From positions 174,471 to 217,558 of the forward strand of contig DHVK01000023.1 of the NCBI GenBank assembly GCA_002412625.1: a DNA stretch of 43,088 bases, read 5' to 3'. The position numbers and the translations under genes were made by a program. Positions 17,525-25,322 of the stretch are shown here, in pieces (within the stretch, counting starts at the first letter, position 1; every line of letters starts with the position of its first letter). Under the pieces are notes generated by a model. The model was given only the letters and a program-made list of their open reading frames with translations, made no database searches and was not told the DNA's origin. Source of the DNA: Cloacimonetes bacterium UBA5210 (lineage in GTDB: Bacteria > Cloacimonadota > Cloacimonadia > Cloacimonadales > Cloacimonadaceae).

Positions 17525-17599
17525 TGGGCAGTCGCCAAGCGGTAAGGCAGCAGGTTTTGGTCCTGCCATACGGGGGTTCGAATCCTCCCTGCCCAGCCA
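17525..17599 (+). tRNA. tRNA-Gln (UUG)
   Basis: 75 nt with encoded CCA. Acceptor TGGGCAG pairs with CTGCCCA, so the first base is U, a glutamine-tRNA identity feature. Anticodon loop TTTTGGT has anticodon TTG. T-loop GTTCGAATC is intact. Confidence 0.96.
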
Positions 17600-17619
17600 A
17601 ACATATAGAATTTTCCAGT

Positions 17620-17693
17620 TGGGATGTCGTCTAATGGTAGGACAGCGGACTCTGGCTCCGTACGTGAGGGTTCAAATCCTTCCATCCCAGCCA
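17620..17693 (+). tRNA. tRNA-Gln (CUG)
   Basis: 74 nt with encoded CCA. Acceptor TGGGATG pairs with CATCCCA. The anticodon loop CTCTGGC has anticodon CTG, giving a dedicated reader for CAG next to the UUG isoacceptor. The T-loop reads GTTCAAATC. It is directly followed by a terminator hairpin. Confidence 0.95.
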
Positions 17694-17700
17694 TTATAAC

Positions 17701-17730
17701 AAAGACCCGGTTTAATCACCGGGTCTTTTT
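17701..17730. terminator. Bidirectional intrinsic terminator between tRNA cluster and pyrF
   Basis: A perfect 10-bp stem, AAAGACCCGG with CCGGGTCTTT, around an 8-nt loop is followed on the plus strand by TTTTTGTTT. It ends the tRNA transcript. On the minus strand it lies 21 bp past pyrF and is followed by a weaker TCTTTGTTAT, so it probably also ends that operon. Confidence 0.9.
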
Positions 17731-17750
17731 GTTTATAGGCTTTTCTTGAT

Positions 17751-18545
17751 TTATGCTTTACATGCTTCAAACAGCTCTTTGGCGGCCTTGGCTGCTGCGG
17801 TGGCGTAGTCTTCACCGATGGAGGCAAAGATAATCCCGCGGGAGCTATTGATCAGGATGCGCGGCTCTTCCGGGCTGTCAGACGCGTATTTCAGCACAGC
17901 TGCCAGGTCTCCACCCTGCGCGCCCACTCCGGGAACGAGGAACAGTCTGCCGGGCATCTGCTTGCGCATTTCCTGCAGGTCTGCCACCTGAGTGGCTCCC
18001 ACCACGGCGCCCAGCCTGCTTTCATCAAACTGTTTCAGCCATTGGGGCACCTTGTGTTTCAGGTCTGCATTGTGGAAGAAATCCTGTGCTCCGGGGTTTG
18101 AGGTAAGCGCCAGGGCAAAGGCAAAGCTGCCTTCCTGTTGCAGAAGCGGGACGATTACGTCCTTGCCCATCAGCGGGTTGACGGTGATGGCATCCGCTTT
18201 CAGGTCAGCAAAGAAGGCGTGGGCATAACCCTGCATGGTCGAACCGATATCCCCCACTTTGCAATCCAGAATCACCGGGATTTCCTGCGGGATATAGGAC
18301 ACCGTGAGGTACAAGGCTTCCAGGCCGCGCAAGCCATCCGCCAGATAGAACGCCAGATTCGGCTTGAAGGCCGTGGCATAGTCCTTGGTGGCGTCGATGA
18401 TGGCGCGGTTGAACTCCCAGATCGGGTTTTGGCTGCCCTGCACACAGGCGGGAAGTTTGTCCAATTGGGAATCCAGCCCCACGCAAACGTGGCTCTGCAG
18501 CTGCTTGTAGCGCTCTTGATATTTATGCCAGAACGATCTTGACAC
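17751..18545 (-). CDS. pyrF: Orotidine 5'-phosphate decarboxylase (type 2)
   Basis: 264 residues, the length of the type 2 (longer) PyrF subgroup. Substrate-binding region CVGLDSQ is near residue 21. The catalytic signature LDCKVGDIGSTMQGYA places Lys96 and Asp99 in the active site. LVPGVGAQGGD and the phosphate-binding NSSRGIIFA near the C-terminus complete the barrel. It converts OMP to UMP, the last step of de novo pyrimidine synthesis. Its start lies 23 bp inside the end of pyrR, so the two are co-translated. Confidence 0.95.
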   Translation of the reverse strand: MSRSFWHKYQERYKQLQSHVCVGLDSQLDKLPACVQGSQNPIWEFNRAIIDATKDYATAFKPNLAFYLADGLRGLEALYLTVSYIPQEIPVILDCKVGDIGSTMQGYAHAFFADLKADAITVNPLMGKDVIVPLLQQEGSFAFALALTSNPGAQDFFHNADLKHKVPQWLKQFDESRLGAVVGATQVADLQEMRKQMPGRLFLVPGVGAQGGDLAAVLKYASDSPEEPRILINSSRGIIFASIGEDYATAAAKAAKELFEACKA

Positions 18546-19059
18546 TATCTTCTCCGTCGATTTCAGCTATAGCTACTTTGATGATCTCTTCTTTCGAGGT
18601 CGGCACGTTCTTGCCCACATAGTCTGCTTTGATGGGCAATTCGCGGTGACCGCGATCGATCAGCACAGCCAGCTGGATCTGCTTGGGTCTGCCAAAATCC
18701 ATCAGGGCATCAATGGCCGCGCGGACGGTTCTGCCCGTGAAGAGCACGTCGTCCACCAGCACCACGATGGCGTCTTCGATCTCAAAATCCAGTTGCGAGC
18801 CCTTGATCACGGGCTGGTGTGAGATGGTGGAGAGGTCATCACGATAAAGGGTGATGTCCAACAAACCCACCGGCACTTCCTGATTGGAGATCAGCTTCAG
18901 ATAATCCGAGAGCTGATGCGCCAAAGGGACGCCCCGGGAACGGATTCCCACCAAACGGATCTTTTCCAGACCCCTGTTTTGTTCGATGATTTCATGCGCC
19001 ATGCGCTGAAGGCTGCGCTTGATCTGAGCGCTATCCATGATCTGGCTTTTTACCTGCAT
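18523..19059 (-). CDS. pyrR: PyrR-type pyrimidine regulator / uracil phosphoribosyltransferase
   Basis: 178 residues with a type I phosphoribosyltransferase fold. The PRPP-binding motif is VVLVDDVLFTGRTVRAA. The N-terminal part (LVGIRSRGVPLA) and the ending VDG-like IAEIDGEDSVKIVL are typical of PyrR. In many bacteria PyrR binds UMP-sensing leader RNA to attenuate pyr operons and also has UPRTase activity. I saw no PyrR-type antiterminator in the 11 bp before it, so any RNA target would lie elsewhere. AGGAG stands upstream of the ATG. Confidence 0.93.
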   Translation of the reverse strand: MQVKSQIMDSAQIKRSLQRMAHEIIEQNRGLEKIRLVGIRSRGVPLAHQLSDYLKLISNQEVPVGLLDITLYRDDLSTISHQPVIKGSQLDFEIEDAIVVLVDDVLFTGRTVRAAIDALMDFGRPKQIQLAVLIDRGHRELPIKADYVGKNVPTSKEEIIKVAIAEIDGEDSVKIVLA

Positions 19060-19070
19060 CTTATGTCTCC

Positions 19071-21053
19071 TTAATCGGCTGAAATTATTGCCAACACATC
19101 GCCCTTGCTTACATTTGAGCCGGCGGAAAGCGGTGTGGCGCTTATGGTTCCGTCTATTGGAGAGGGAATGTTGTTATACATCTTCATGGCTTCCAGCACC
19201 AGCACGGTCTCGCCGCGCTTCACTTTGTCGCCAACTTGTTTATCATATTTGATCAGCATGCCCGGCATGGGGGCAGTAACGCTTTCTCCGCTGGCAGGAG
19301 CGGCCACCACAGCGGCTTTGGGGGCAGGAGCGGGAGCTGCCGGAGCAGCAGGCTTCGGAGCCGCGGCAACAGGGGCGGGAGCCGGAGCAGCGGCAGGACG
19401 GCTGGAGATCACGCGCGGTGCGCCTCCCTTTTCCGCCACTTCTACCATGTAGTAGCTACCGTCTACAAAGACGTCGAACTGACGCGCGTCTTCAGGCTTG
19501 GCAGGAGCTTCCGGTTTCTCGATGAGCTTGCCGGCTTTGGCTTTGGCGATCAAATCCTGCTCCGCTTTTACGGCTTCCATGGTCATCGGCTTCATCTCTT
19601 CCGGCATCGGATCGATGCCGTATTTGATCTTCAGGAACTTCTTGCCGGTAACGTTGTACAGCGCTACAATCAGTTGATCATCAAGATTCTTGGCGAGGCC
19701 TTCAGTTTCTTTCTGCACTTGCTCCATGGCGGGGGGGATCACGTCGCCGGGGCGCACGGAGATCGGGGTTTCGCCTTTGGGATAGCCTTTCAAGGCTTTG
19801 GCTTGCACTTCTTTGTCGATGGGCAATGTGGTCTTGCCATAAAGGCCGTAGCAGAGGTCTTTCACTTGCTCCGTGATGCGGGCATACTCACCGTCTTTGG
19901 TGTCGAAGATGGCGTTGTTTACGCTCTGGATGCCCACGATCTGGCTTGTGGGAGTTACCAGCGGGATTTGTCCCAGTTCTTTGCGCACCTTGGGGATCTC
20001 GGCAAACACGTCATCCAGCTTGTCCAGTGCGTCCATCTGACGCAATTGGTTCACCAGGTTCGAGAGCATGCCGCCTGGGGTTTGGTGAATGATCACGTCT
20101 GTATCGATGATGGAGAACTTGGTGTTGTCGGCAAAGTGGAGATATTTGGGGATATCCTTCTCCATTTCCTTGCCGATCTTGTTCAGCAGCTTGATGTCAA
20201 ACCCGGTATCGCGATTGGTGCCCAGCAGGCTGATCACCAAAGGTTCCACGCCGGGGTGGGAAGTTCTGTAGGCATAGGGGCCCATGCAGGTGTCAATGAT
20301 GTCCACACCGGCTTCAATGGCCTTGAACAGCGAGAGGTCGCCCATGCCGCTGGTGAAGTGAGTATGCAGATGAATGGGGGCTTTCACGCTTTCTTTCAGC
20401 GCTTTTACCAGATTGTAAGCATCGTAAGGGGCGATCAAACCCGCCATATCCTTGATGCAGATGCTGTCCGCGCCCATGTCTTCCAGTTGCTTGGCTTTAT
20501 TCACATAGTAATCTGTGTTATATATGTCCCCGCCCATGCGCTGCTCGGTGAGGGAGTAGCAGATGGTGCCCTGGAAGTGCTTCTTGTTCTTCTGGATGAT
20601 CTTCACCGCGGTGATGAAGTTACGGAAGTCGTTCAGGGCGTCAAAGACTCTGAAGATATCGATGCCGTTGTCGCAGGCACGCTGGGTAAAGGCTTCTACC
20701 ACGTCGTCGGCGTAGTTCTGATAACCCACCAGGTTTTGCCCACGGAGGAGCATGGAGAAAGGAGTCTTGGTGATGTGCTTTTTCAGGGTGCGGATGCGTT
20801 CCCAGGGGTCTTCGCCCAGGAAGCGGTGCATGGTGTCAAAGGTAGCTCCACCCCATACTTCCATGGAGTAATAGCCCACTTGGTCCATCAGTTCAGCCAC
20901 GTGCAGCAGGTCTTCGGTTCTGCCTCTGGTGGCAAAAAGCGATTGATGGCCGTCGCGGAAGCTGAGGTCCTGTATCTTGATCGGATTGGCGGCTTTGGGG
21001 CGATCCGCTTCATAGCGCATCTTGGTCATTTCGAGGATGCCGTGTTTATCCAT
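19071..21053 (-). CDS. oadA: Biotin-dependent carboxyltransferase subunit (OadA/PycB type) with fused biotin carrier
   Basis: 660 residues. An N-terminal carboxyltransferase TIM barrel (about 25-300) shows the metal-site motif LSFRDGHQS, the carboxy-lysine region ICIKDMAG (Lys201) and LHTHFTSG. A conserved C-terminal PYC_OADA region (about 310-500) follows. A Pro/Ala-rich flexible linker (about 555-585) leads to a biotinyl domain with EAMKM (Lys624) and typical flanks (MPG at its start). The subunit moves carboxyl between oxaloacetate or pyruvate and biotin. It lies in an operon with mmdA and a small subunit; no membrane beta subunit (OadB/MmdB) is present here. The assembled enzyme could be a pyruvate carboxylase, a decarboxylase or a transcarboxylase, and sequence alone cannot decide. 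Confidence 0.9.
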   Translation of the reverse strand: MDKHGILEMTKMRYEADRPKAANPIKIQDLSFRDGHQSLFATRGRTEDLLHVAELMDQVGYYSMEVWGGATFDTMHRFLGEDPWERIRTLKKHITKTPFSMLLRGQNLVGYQNYADDVVEAFTQRACDNGIDIFRVFDALNDFRNFITAVKIIQKNKKHFQGTICYSLTEQRMGGDIYNTDYYVNKAKQLEDMGADSICIKDMAGLIAPYDAYNLVKALKESVKAPIHLHTHFTSGMGDLSLFKAIEAGVDIIDTCMGPYAYRTSHPGVEPLVISLLGTNRDTGFDIKLLNKIGKEMEKDIPKYLHFADNTKFSIIDTDVIIHQTPGGMLSNLVNQLRQMDALDKLDDVFAEIPKVRKELGQIPLVTPTSQIVGIQSVNNAIFDTKDGEYARITEQVKDLCYGLYGKTTLPIDKEVQAKALKGYPKGETPISVRPGDVIPPAMEQVQKETEGLAKNLDDQLIVALYNVTGKKFLKIKYGIDPMPEEMKPMTMEAVKAEQDLIAKAKAGKLIEKPEAPAKPEDARQFDVFVDGSYYMVEVAEKGGAPRVISSRPAAAPAPAPVAAAPKPAAPAAPAPAPKAAVVAAPASGESVTAPMPGMLIKYDKQVGDKVKRGETVLVLEAMKMYNNIPSPIDGTISATPLSAGSNVSKGDVLAIISAD

Positions 21054-21064
21054 GGTGTCTCCTT

Positions 21065-21256
21065 TTATCTGCTTCTTTTGATTATTCTTCTTTGGGTGAT
21101 GTCGCGGTATTGCATGGTCTGGGCTCTGGCATAAGCCGGCCAGGGGTGGGAGGGATTTCCGCAGAGGGGTTTCTGATACAAAGGCTGAGTATCCTCGGAG
21201 CTGATCAGCGCCATCACTGCGGAGATTGCGGCCAGGGAGCGTTTATCGTGTTTCAT
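21065..21256 (-). CDS. Small acyl-CoA carboxylase/decarboxylase subunit-like protein
   Basis: 63 residues from an ATG at 21256, preceded by GGTGG; a GTG three codons upstream is less likely. It sits 9 bp after the mmdA stop and 11 bp before oadA. The pattern LAAISAVMALIS followed by PWPAYARAQTMQYRD resembles the C-terminal module of the delta/gamma small subunits of sodium-pump decarboxylases, where an IAAIaAA helix precedes a W-x-x-x-x-R segment. Unlike those it has no membrane anchor. I infer a soluble assembly subunit bridging MmdA and the biotin protein. The match is by pattern only. Confidence 0.65.
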   Translation of the reverse strand: MKHDKRSLAAISAVMALISSEDTQPLYQKPLCGNPSHPWPAYARAQTMQYRDITQRRIIKRSR

Positions 21257-21265
21257 CAAGCCCAC

Positions 21266-22819
21266 CTATGCCGGGATGTTTCCATGCTTTTTGGGTGGCA
21301 GGCTTTCGCTCTTGGTGCTCAGGATCTCCAGCGCGTCCACCAGGCGCTTGCGGGTCTCGGAGGGCAGGATCACTGCGTCCACATAGCCCCGCGAGGCTGC
21401 TACATACGGATTGTTGAAGCGTTCTTCATAATCCGCGATCATCTCGGCGCGTTTGGCTACCTGATCTTCAGCGGCGGATATCTCTTTGCGGAAGATCACG
21501 TTAGCGGCACCCTGAGCGCCCATCACGGCGATCTCGGCGGAAGGCCAGGCAAATACCATATCCGCGCCCAGGTGGCGGGAACTCATGGCGATATAGCTGC
21601 CGCCGTAGTCTTTGCGGGTGACCACGGTGAGTTTTGGAACAGTAGCTTCGGAATAGCACCACAGCAGTTTAGCGCCGTGGCGGATGATGCCGCTGTGCTC
21701 CTGATTCGTACCGGGCAGATAGCCGGGAACGTCCACAAAGGTGATCAGCGGAATGTTGAAAGCATCGCAGAAGCGGATGAAGCGGGTAGCTTTGTCTGAA
21801 GCGTCGATATCCAGACATCCTGCCAGAACCGTGGGCTGATTTGCCACGATCCCCACACTGCGTCCTGCCAAGTGAGCAAAGCCCACGATGATATTTTGCG
21901 CGTAGAAATAATGCGGCTCAAAGAAGATGCCGTCGTCCATCACGCTCTTGATCACATCGCGCATATCGTAGCCCATGCGGGGGCTATCCGGGATGATCGT
22001 ATTCAGCTCCGGGCAGTTCCGCCAGGGATCGTCCGCGGTTTCCACCACCGGGGCGTCTTCCATATTGTTAGCCGGCAGGTAGGAAAGCAGGGTCTTGATC
22101 TGTTGGATGGCGTCTGCATCGCTTTCACAGGCAAAGTGTGCGTTTCCGCTTTTACTGTTATGGGCCATAGCCCCGCCCAGTTCTTCCTGATTGGTCACTT
22201 CGCCGGTGACCGCTTTGATCACGTCCGGCCCGGTGATAAACATGAAGCTGGTGTTTTTTACCATGAAGACAAAGTCCGTCATTGCCGGTGAATACACCGC
22301 GCCGCCGGCGCAGGGCCCCATGATGGCGGTAATCTGCGGGATCACGCCGCTGGCGCGGGAATTGCGGAAGAAGATATCGCCATAGCCTTTCAGCGCGTCC
22401 ACACCTTCCTGGATGCGGGCGCCACCGGAGTCGTTGATCCCGATGCAGGGTACGCCGCTTTTCAGCGCCATATCCATCACTTTGCAGATCTTGGCGGCAT
22501 GCATTTCTCCCAGCGAACCACCACGGGCGGTGAAATCCTGCGAGAACGCGAAAGCATGGCGTCCGTTGACAAGACCGTGTCCGGTGATCACGCCATCCGA
22601 GGGAATCTCGATATTCTCCATGCCAAAGTTGTCGCAACGGTGGCTCACAAACATATCCAGCTCCCTGAAGGTGCCGGCATCGAACAACAAGTCCAACCGC
22701 TCACGAGCAGTTAGTTTTCCGGAAGATTTCTGCTTCTCGACAGCCTTTTCGCCGCCCATCCGCATCGTCTTCTGCTGCTTGTCCAGAAGTCTCTGGATAT
22801 TCTCCTGAGTAGTATGCAT
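21266..22819 (-). CDS. mmdA: Methylmalonyl-CoA/propionyl-CoA carboxyltransferase subunit
   Basis: 517 residues, the usual length for MmdA/PccB/12S carboxyltransferase subunits. The N-terminal half contains KLTARERLDLLFD and the acyl-CoA-binding region GINDSGGARIQEG followed by MGPCAGGAVYSPA. The C-terminal half contains DVPGYLPG and the oxyanion-hole region KDYGGSYIAM. It transfers carboxyl between biotin and propionyl-CoA or acetyl-CoA. Together with the following small protein and OadA-type subunit it could work as a methylmalonyl-CoA:pyruvate transcarboxylase or as part of a propionyl-CoA carboxylase. The start is supported by AGAGGT upstream of the ATG. Confidence 0.93.
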   Translation of the reverse strand: MHTTQENIQRLLDKQQKTMRMGGEKAVEKQKSSGKLTARERLDLLFDAGTFRELDMFVSHRCDNFGMENIEIPSDGVITGHGLVNGRHAFAFSQDFTARGGSLGEMHAAKICKVMDMALKSGVPCIGINDSGGARIQEGVDALKGYGDIFFRNSRASGVIPQITAIMGPCAGGAVYSPAMTDFVFMVKNTSFMFITGPDVIKAVTGEVTNQEELGGAMAHNSKSGNAHFACESDADAIQQIKTLLSYLPANNMEDAPVVETADDPWRNCPELNTIIPDSPRMGYDMRDVIKSVMDDGIFFEPHYFYAQNIIVGFAHLAGRSVGIVANQPTVLAGCLDIDASDKATRFIRFCDAFNIPLITFVDVPGYLPGTNQEHSGIIRHGAKLLWCYSEATVPKLTVVTRKDYGGSYIAMSSRHLGADMVFAWPSAEIAVMGAQGAANVIFRKEISAAEDQVAKRAEMIADYEERFNNPYVAASRGYVDAVILPSETRKRLVDALEILSTKSESLPPKKHGNIPA

Positions 22820-22852
22820 CTATACCTCTTCTAATTCTATTTCTAGCTTTAA

Positions 22853-22891
22853 ACAATGAAAGACAGCAGGGGAGAAATGCACCCTGCTGTC
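22853..22891 (-). terminator. Terminator-like hairpin downstream of the lipoprotein gene
   Basis: A perfect 10-bp stem, GACAGCAGGG with CCCTGCTGTC, is separated by a 10-nt loop. On the minus strand it is followed by TTTCATTGTTT. It lies between the lipoprotein gene and mmdA and probably separates their transcripts; the U-run is imperfect. Confidence 0.6.
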
Positions 22892-22959
22892 AACACAAAA
22901 ATGTCCACTATCCGGCAAACGCCGTCTATAAGAGCTTGAAATCCGAACTCACGTGACGC

Positions 22960-23544
22960 TTACTGGGTAACCACCACACGGAGATTTTTCACTGAAACCC
23001 TGATACCTCCCCCGCAGAGCACATAGCCCTTGAAGAGTTCGCTGGTGTCCGTAATCCGGCTGATCAGCCAGGTCCCGCTGCGGGATTCCTGATTGCTCTT
23101 GGGGGCTTGACGCACGTCTTGTTCACCCCAGTTGGCATCGTAGAAGACTACTGTTCTGCCCAGACTGAGGTCCGCGTTTGTAGCCACATAGGTGGATGCC
23201 ATCCAGCGAGCCCAAACGGTGGATCCGTCATTTACCCGCAGCATTTGTGCCTGATTATCGGTCTCCCTGCTGGGGGCTTGGATAATCTTGCCCACGAACA
23301 CGATATCCCAGCTCGCGTCGTTTGCCAGGGGTTCTTCCATGAAGAAGAAATCCGTGGGAGTAAGGAAATGGGCGTCCATCCCGGCAATGGGGGCTACTGC
23401 CTGTTCCACCGCGTTGGTATCCAAAATCACATTGGGAGCCTGAGGGCGAATCACCAGCTGCGGTGTACACCCGAATACAAACAAAACTGAAACCATTGCT
23501 ATAGCAACAAATACCGCTCTTGGCAAGATGGTTCTTCCTGTCAT
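22960..23544 (-). CDS. Putative lipoprotein, unknown function
   Basis: 194 residues with a very strong ribosome binding site (GGAGGAGG). The N-terminus has basic residues, a hydrophobic stretch and VFGC near residue 26, a plausible but slightly atypical lipobox. The rest is mixed alpha/beta with conserved-looking patches such as DASWDIVFVGKI and GTWLISRITDTSELF. I do not recognise the family. The gene is monocistronic by position, ending just before a hairpin and followed by mmdA. An outer-membrane or periplasmic lipid-anchored location is inferred. Confidence 0.72.
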   Translation of the reverse strand: MTGRTILPRAVFVAIAMVSVLFVFGCTPQLVIRPQAPNVILDTNAVEQAVAPIAGMDAHFLTPTDFFFMEEPLANDASWDIVFVGKIIQAPSRETDNQAQMLRVNDGSTVWARWMASTYVATNADLSLGRTVVFYDANWGEQDVRQAPKSNQESRSGTWLISRITDTSELFKGYVLCGGGIRVSVKNLRVVVTQ

Positions 23545-23808
23545 CTTTTCCTCCTCCGGATATTTCCGGATACACTAGAATTAGTTCAATACAAATTGCA
23601 GAAGTATTTATGTCAAACTAATAATCGTGTGTCGAGGCGCACAATGATAGTACTCAAATTTCGCGGAAGCCATACCGGCAAGCTATATGCTTTATTTGAA
23701 AGAGATTAGGCAGCACTTGAGACTGAGGATAAAAATAGACAAGGCAAGCAATAACAACAGATATTTCTGTATCAAGACCCCGGATCGCCTGAAAAGCGCT
23801 TGCCCGGG

Positions 23809-24360
23809 TCAGACTGCTTCGGGATCTTCCGCCAGCCAGCTAAAGCTGCAGGTCTTGCCCTCTTTTTGTTTGACGAGGTACTTCTGCAGGTCTTCGGCGA
23901 TCTTCTCTTTGCGGGAGTGTTCCACCATGATCAGCCCTTCCGGATTCAGCAGTTTGCGCTCCATAATCGTTCTCAGAGTGGGGTTGACCAGGTTCTTTTC
24001 ATAAGGAGGATCCAGGAAGATGACGTCGTAATTGCCCTCGCAATCCTTGAGGAACGCCTCCACCCGTTTGCGATAGAGGTGGCAAATGTCTTTGCAGGAT
24101 AGAGTCGTTATATTAGCCAGGATGGTGGAAATCGCCGCATTGGCAAACTCCACAAAGTCCACCCAGGCTGCTCCGCGAGAGATCGCTTCCAGCCCGAAAG
24201 CGCCGGTGCCGGCATAGAGATCCAGCACTCTTTTGCCCTCATAATCCTGATATGTGCTGAAAATCATTTCCCGGTTGAAGCTTGTGGTGGGACGCGTGCT
24301 TCGGCCGGGTACCGATTGAAGCTTGCGCTTCTTGTGCATCCCCGCGATGATGCGGATCAT
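23809..24360 (-). CDS. rsmD: 16S rRNA (guanine-N2)-methyltransferase RsmD
   Basis: 183 residues. The N-terminus IRIIAGMHKKRKL and STRPTT match the RsmD family. The SAM-binding motif is VLDLYAGTGAFGLEA and the catalytic motif is FLDPPYEKN. It methylates G966 of 16S rRNA during 30S assembly in the E. coli system. The ATG overlaps the stop of the preceding small Cys-rich gene by 4 bp, indicating coupling. Confidence 0.93.
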   Translation of the reverse strand: MIRIIAGMHKKRKLQSVPGRSTRPTTSFNREMIFSTYQDYEGKRVLDLYAGTGAFGLEAISRGAAWVDFVEFANAAISTILANITTLSCKDICHLYRKRVEAFLKDCEGNYDVIFLDPPYEKNLVNPTLRTIMERKLLNPEGLIMVEHSRKEKIAEDLQKYLVKQKEGKTCSFSWLAEDPEAV

Positions 24361-24521
24361 TCTTTCGTCCTGCGCTTACCCAGCCCCGGCACCTTGATTT
24401 CCAGCTGCACGGGGATGGGGTCAAAACGTGGGCAGGAGAGCAACTTAACTTGCACATTTTGCTTACACTTGCGCAAGCACTTCAGGCAGATGCTGTTATA
24501 CTTCGGGGCTTCTTTGAGCAT
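24357..24521 (-). CDS. Small Cys-rich protein (possible zinc ribbon)
   Basis: 54 residues starting at ATG 24521, 2 nt after the stop of the upstream gene, and overlapping rsmD by 4 bp (ATGA). A longer upstream extension in the same frame is unlikely because it would run through the end of the preceding gene. It contains CLKCLRKC and a fourth cysteine in LLSCPRF, spaced like a zinc-binding knuckle, and a basic tail (GLGKRRTKE). Its place between a TPR-like protein and rsmD suggests an RNA or ribosome-related role, but that is inference. Confidence 0.6.
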   Translation of the reverse strand: MLKEAPKYNSICLKCLRKCKQNVQVKLLSCPRFDPIPVQLEIKVPGLGKRRTKE

Positions 24522-24523
24522 AG

Positions 24524-25084
24524 TTATTTGCGGGGGCTCTGCAGATCGACAAAGAGGCTGATCATTTCTGAAAGGCGGATCTCGCTGAGAGATTGCTTCT
24601 TGTCCCACCGGGAAAGCACGGCAATCAGGAGATCGCCTACCGTCATAGCGTTGAATTCCCCGCTTTCACCCACCAGATTGAGCTGAGCCTGCATTTCGAT
24701 TTCGCGCAAAACTTCACCCAAGGCGTCGAGCTCGGATTCTTCCGCCAAAACCTCATCTTCATCAAAGATGATTTCGGTGTCCAGCATGCCTTCGCTTAGC
24801 TTTTCTGCCGCGCGAAACATGTTGTCGAAGCCTTGATGGCTCAGGATCTTCAGATAGGACAACTCTTCGGGAGTAAAGAGTTTTTCGATGCGAGGATCAT
24901 AGCGGTTTGCCGGATCGTTCAAAATGCGGACGTGCAGGGCTTCGATCTTCTCCCGAACTGCGGGTGAAGAATCGTTTTGGGCGATGAGCTCGTAGGTGGC
25001 AAGCGCGTCAAAGAACTGGTTTTGCTCTTCAAACAGCTTTGCCAGGGTAACGGTTGGGGTCCAGCCCTGTCCTGGTAGTTTCAT
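24524..25084 (-). CDS. Helical, TPR-like protein of unknown function
   Basis: 186 residues from the ATG at 25084, chosen because CGGGAG stands 8 nt upstream; an ATG seven codons earlier lacks such a site. The N-terminal segment TVTLAKLFEEQNQFFDALAT looks like a single tetratricopeptide hairpin. The middle is acidic (FDEDEVLAEESELDALGE) and the remainder helical. No catalytic motif is visible. It is the first gene of a unit with the small Cys-rich protein and rsmD. A role as an adaptor is only a guess. Confidence 0.75.
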   Translation of the reverse strand: MKLPGQGWTPTVTLAKLFEEQNQFFDALATYELIAQNDSSPAVREKIEALHVRILNDPANRYDPRIEKLFTPEELSYLKILSHQGFDNMFRAAEKLSEGMLDTEIIFDEDEVLAEESELDALGEVLREIEMQAQLNLVGESGEFNAMTVGDLLIAVLSRWDKKQSLSEIRLSEMISLFVDLQSPRK

Positions 25085-25118
25085 TTTGTACACTCCCGAT
25101 ATCATAATTTTTGAGAGT

Positions 25119-25147
25119 CATTAAAAGGCAGTGCCGTTTTGTGTCAA
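25119..25147 (-). promoter_or_regulatory. Promoter of the TPR-like/rsmD operon
   Basis: On the minus strand TTGACA (25147-25142) and TTAATG (25124-25119) are separated by 17 bp. The expected transcription start lies about 28 nt upstream of the ATG at 25084, leaving room for the visible ribosome binding site. Confidence 0.6.
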
Positions 25148-25251
25148 TAGCTTTCGTCAAGATCGGGTTCTGATGCGGGCACAGGCCCTTTACTGCCGGC
25201 AGATACCTGATGAGCTACCCCCATGCCGCCCCTGATTCACTAGCGCGGGTC

Positions 25252-25322
25252 TCAGCTGATATGAAGCTGTGATTATCGTGTGAGCACAGCATAATAACAG
25301 CTTCAGATCAGCTCGATTCCGG
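25252..25322. repeat. Dispersed palindromic repeat, copy C (overlaps a stop codon)
   Basis: AGCTGATATGAAGCTGTGAT on the left and ATAACAGCTTCAGATCAGCT on the right are inverted copies, with the centre CGTGTGAGCACAGC also partly self-complementary. Flanks continue pairing (GCGGGTCTC with GATTCCGG-type sequence). The right arm contains the last codons and TGA of the exonuclease gene (25308 on the minus strand). Confidence 0.76.

Noticed and set aside
19236..21134. 632-residue open frame on the plus strand antisense to oadA
   Set aside because: It is the mirror of a strongly biased high-GC gene; composition is His/Gly/Val-rich with no domain, no ribosome binding site, and the opposite strand encodes a clear 660-residue enzyme.
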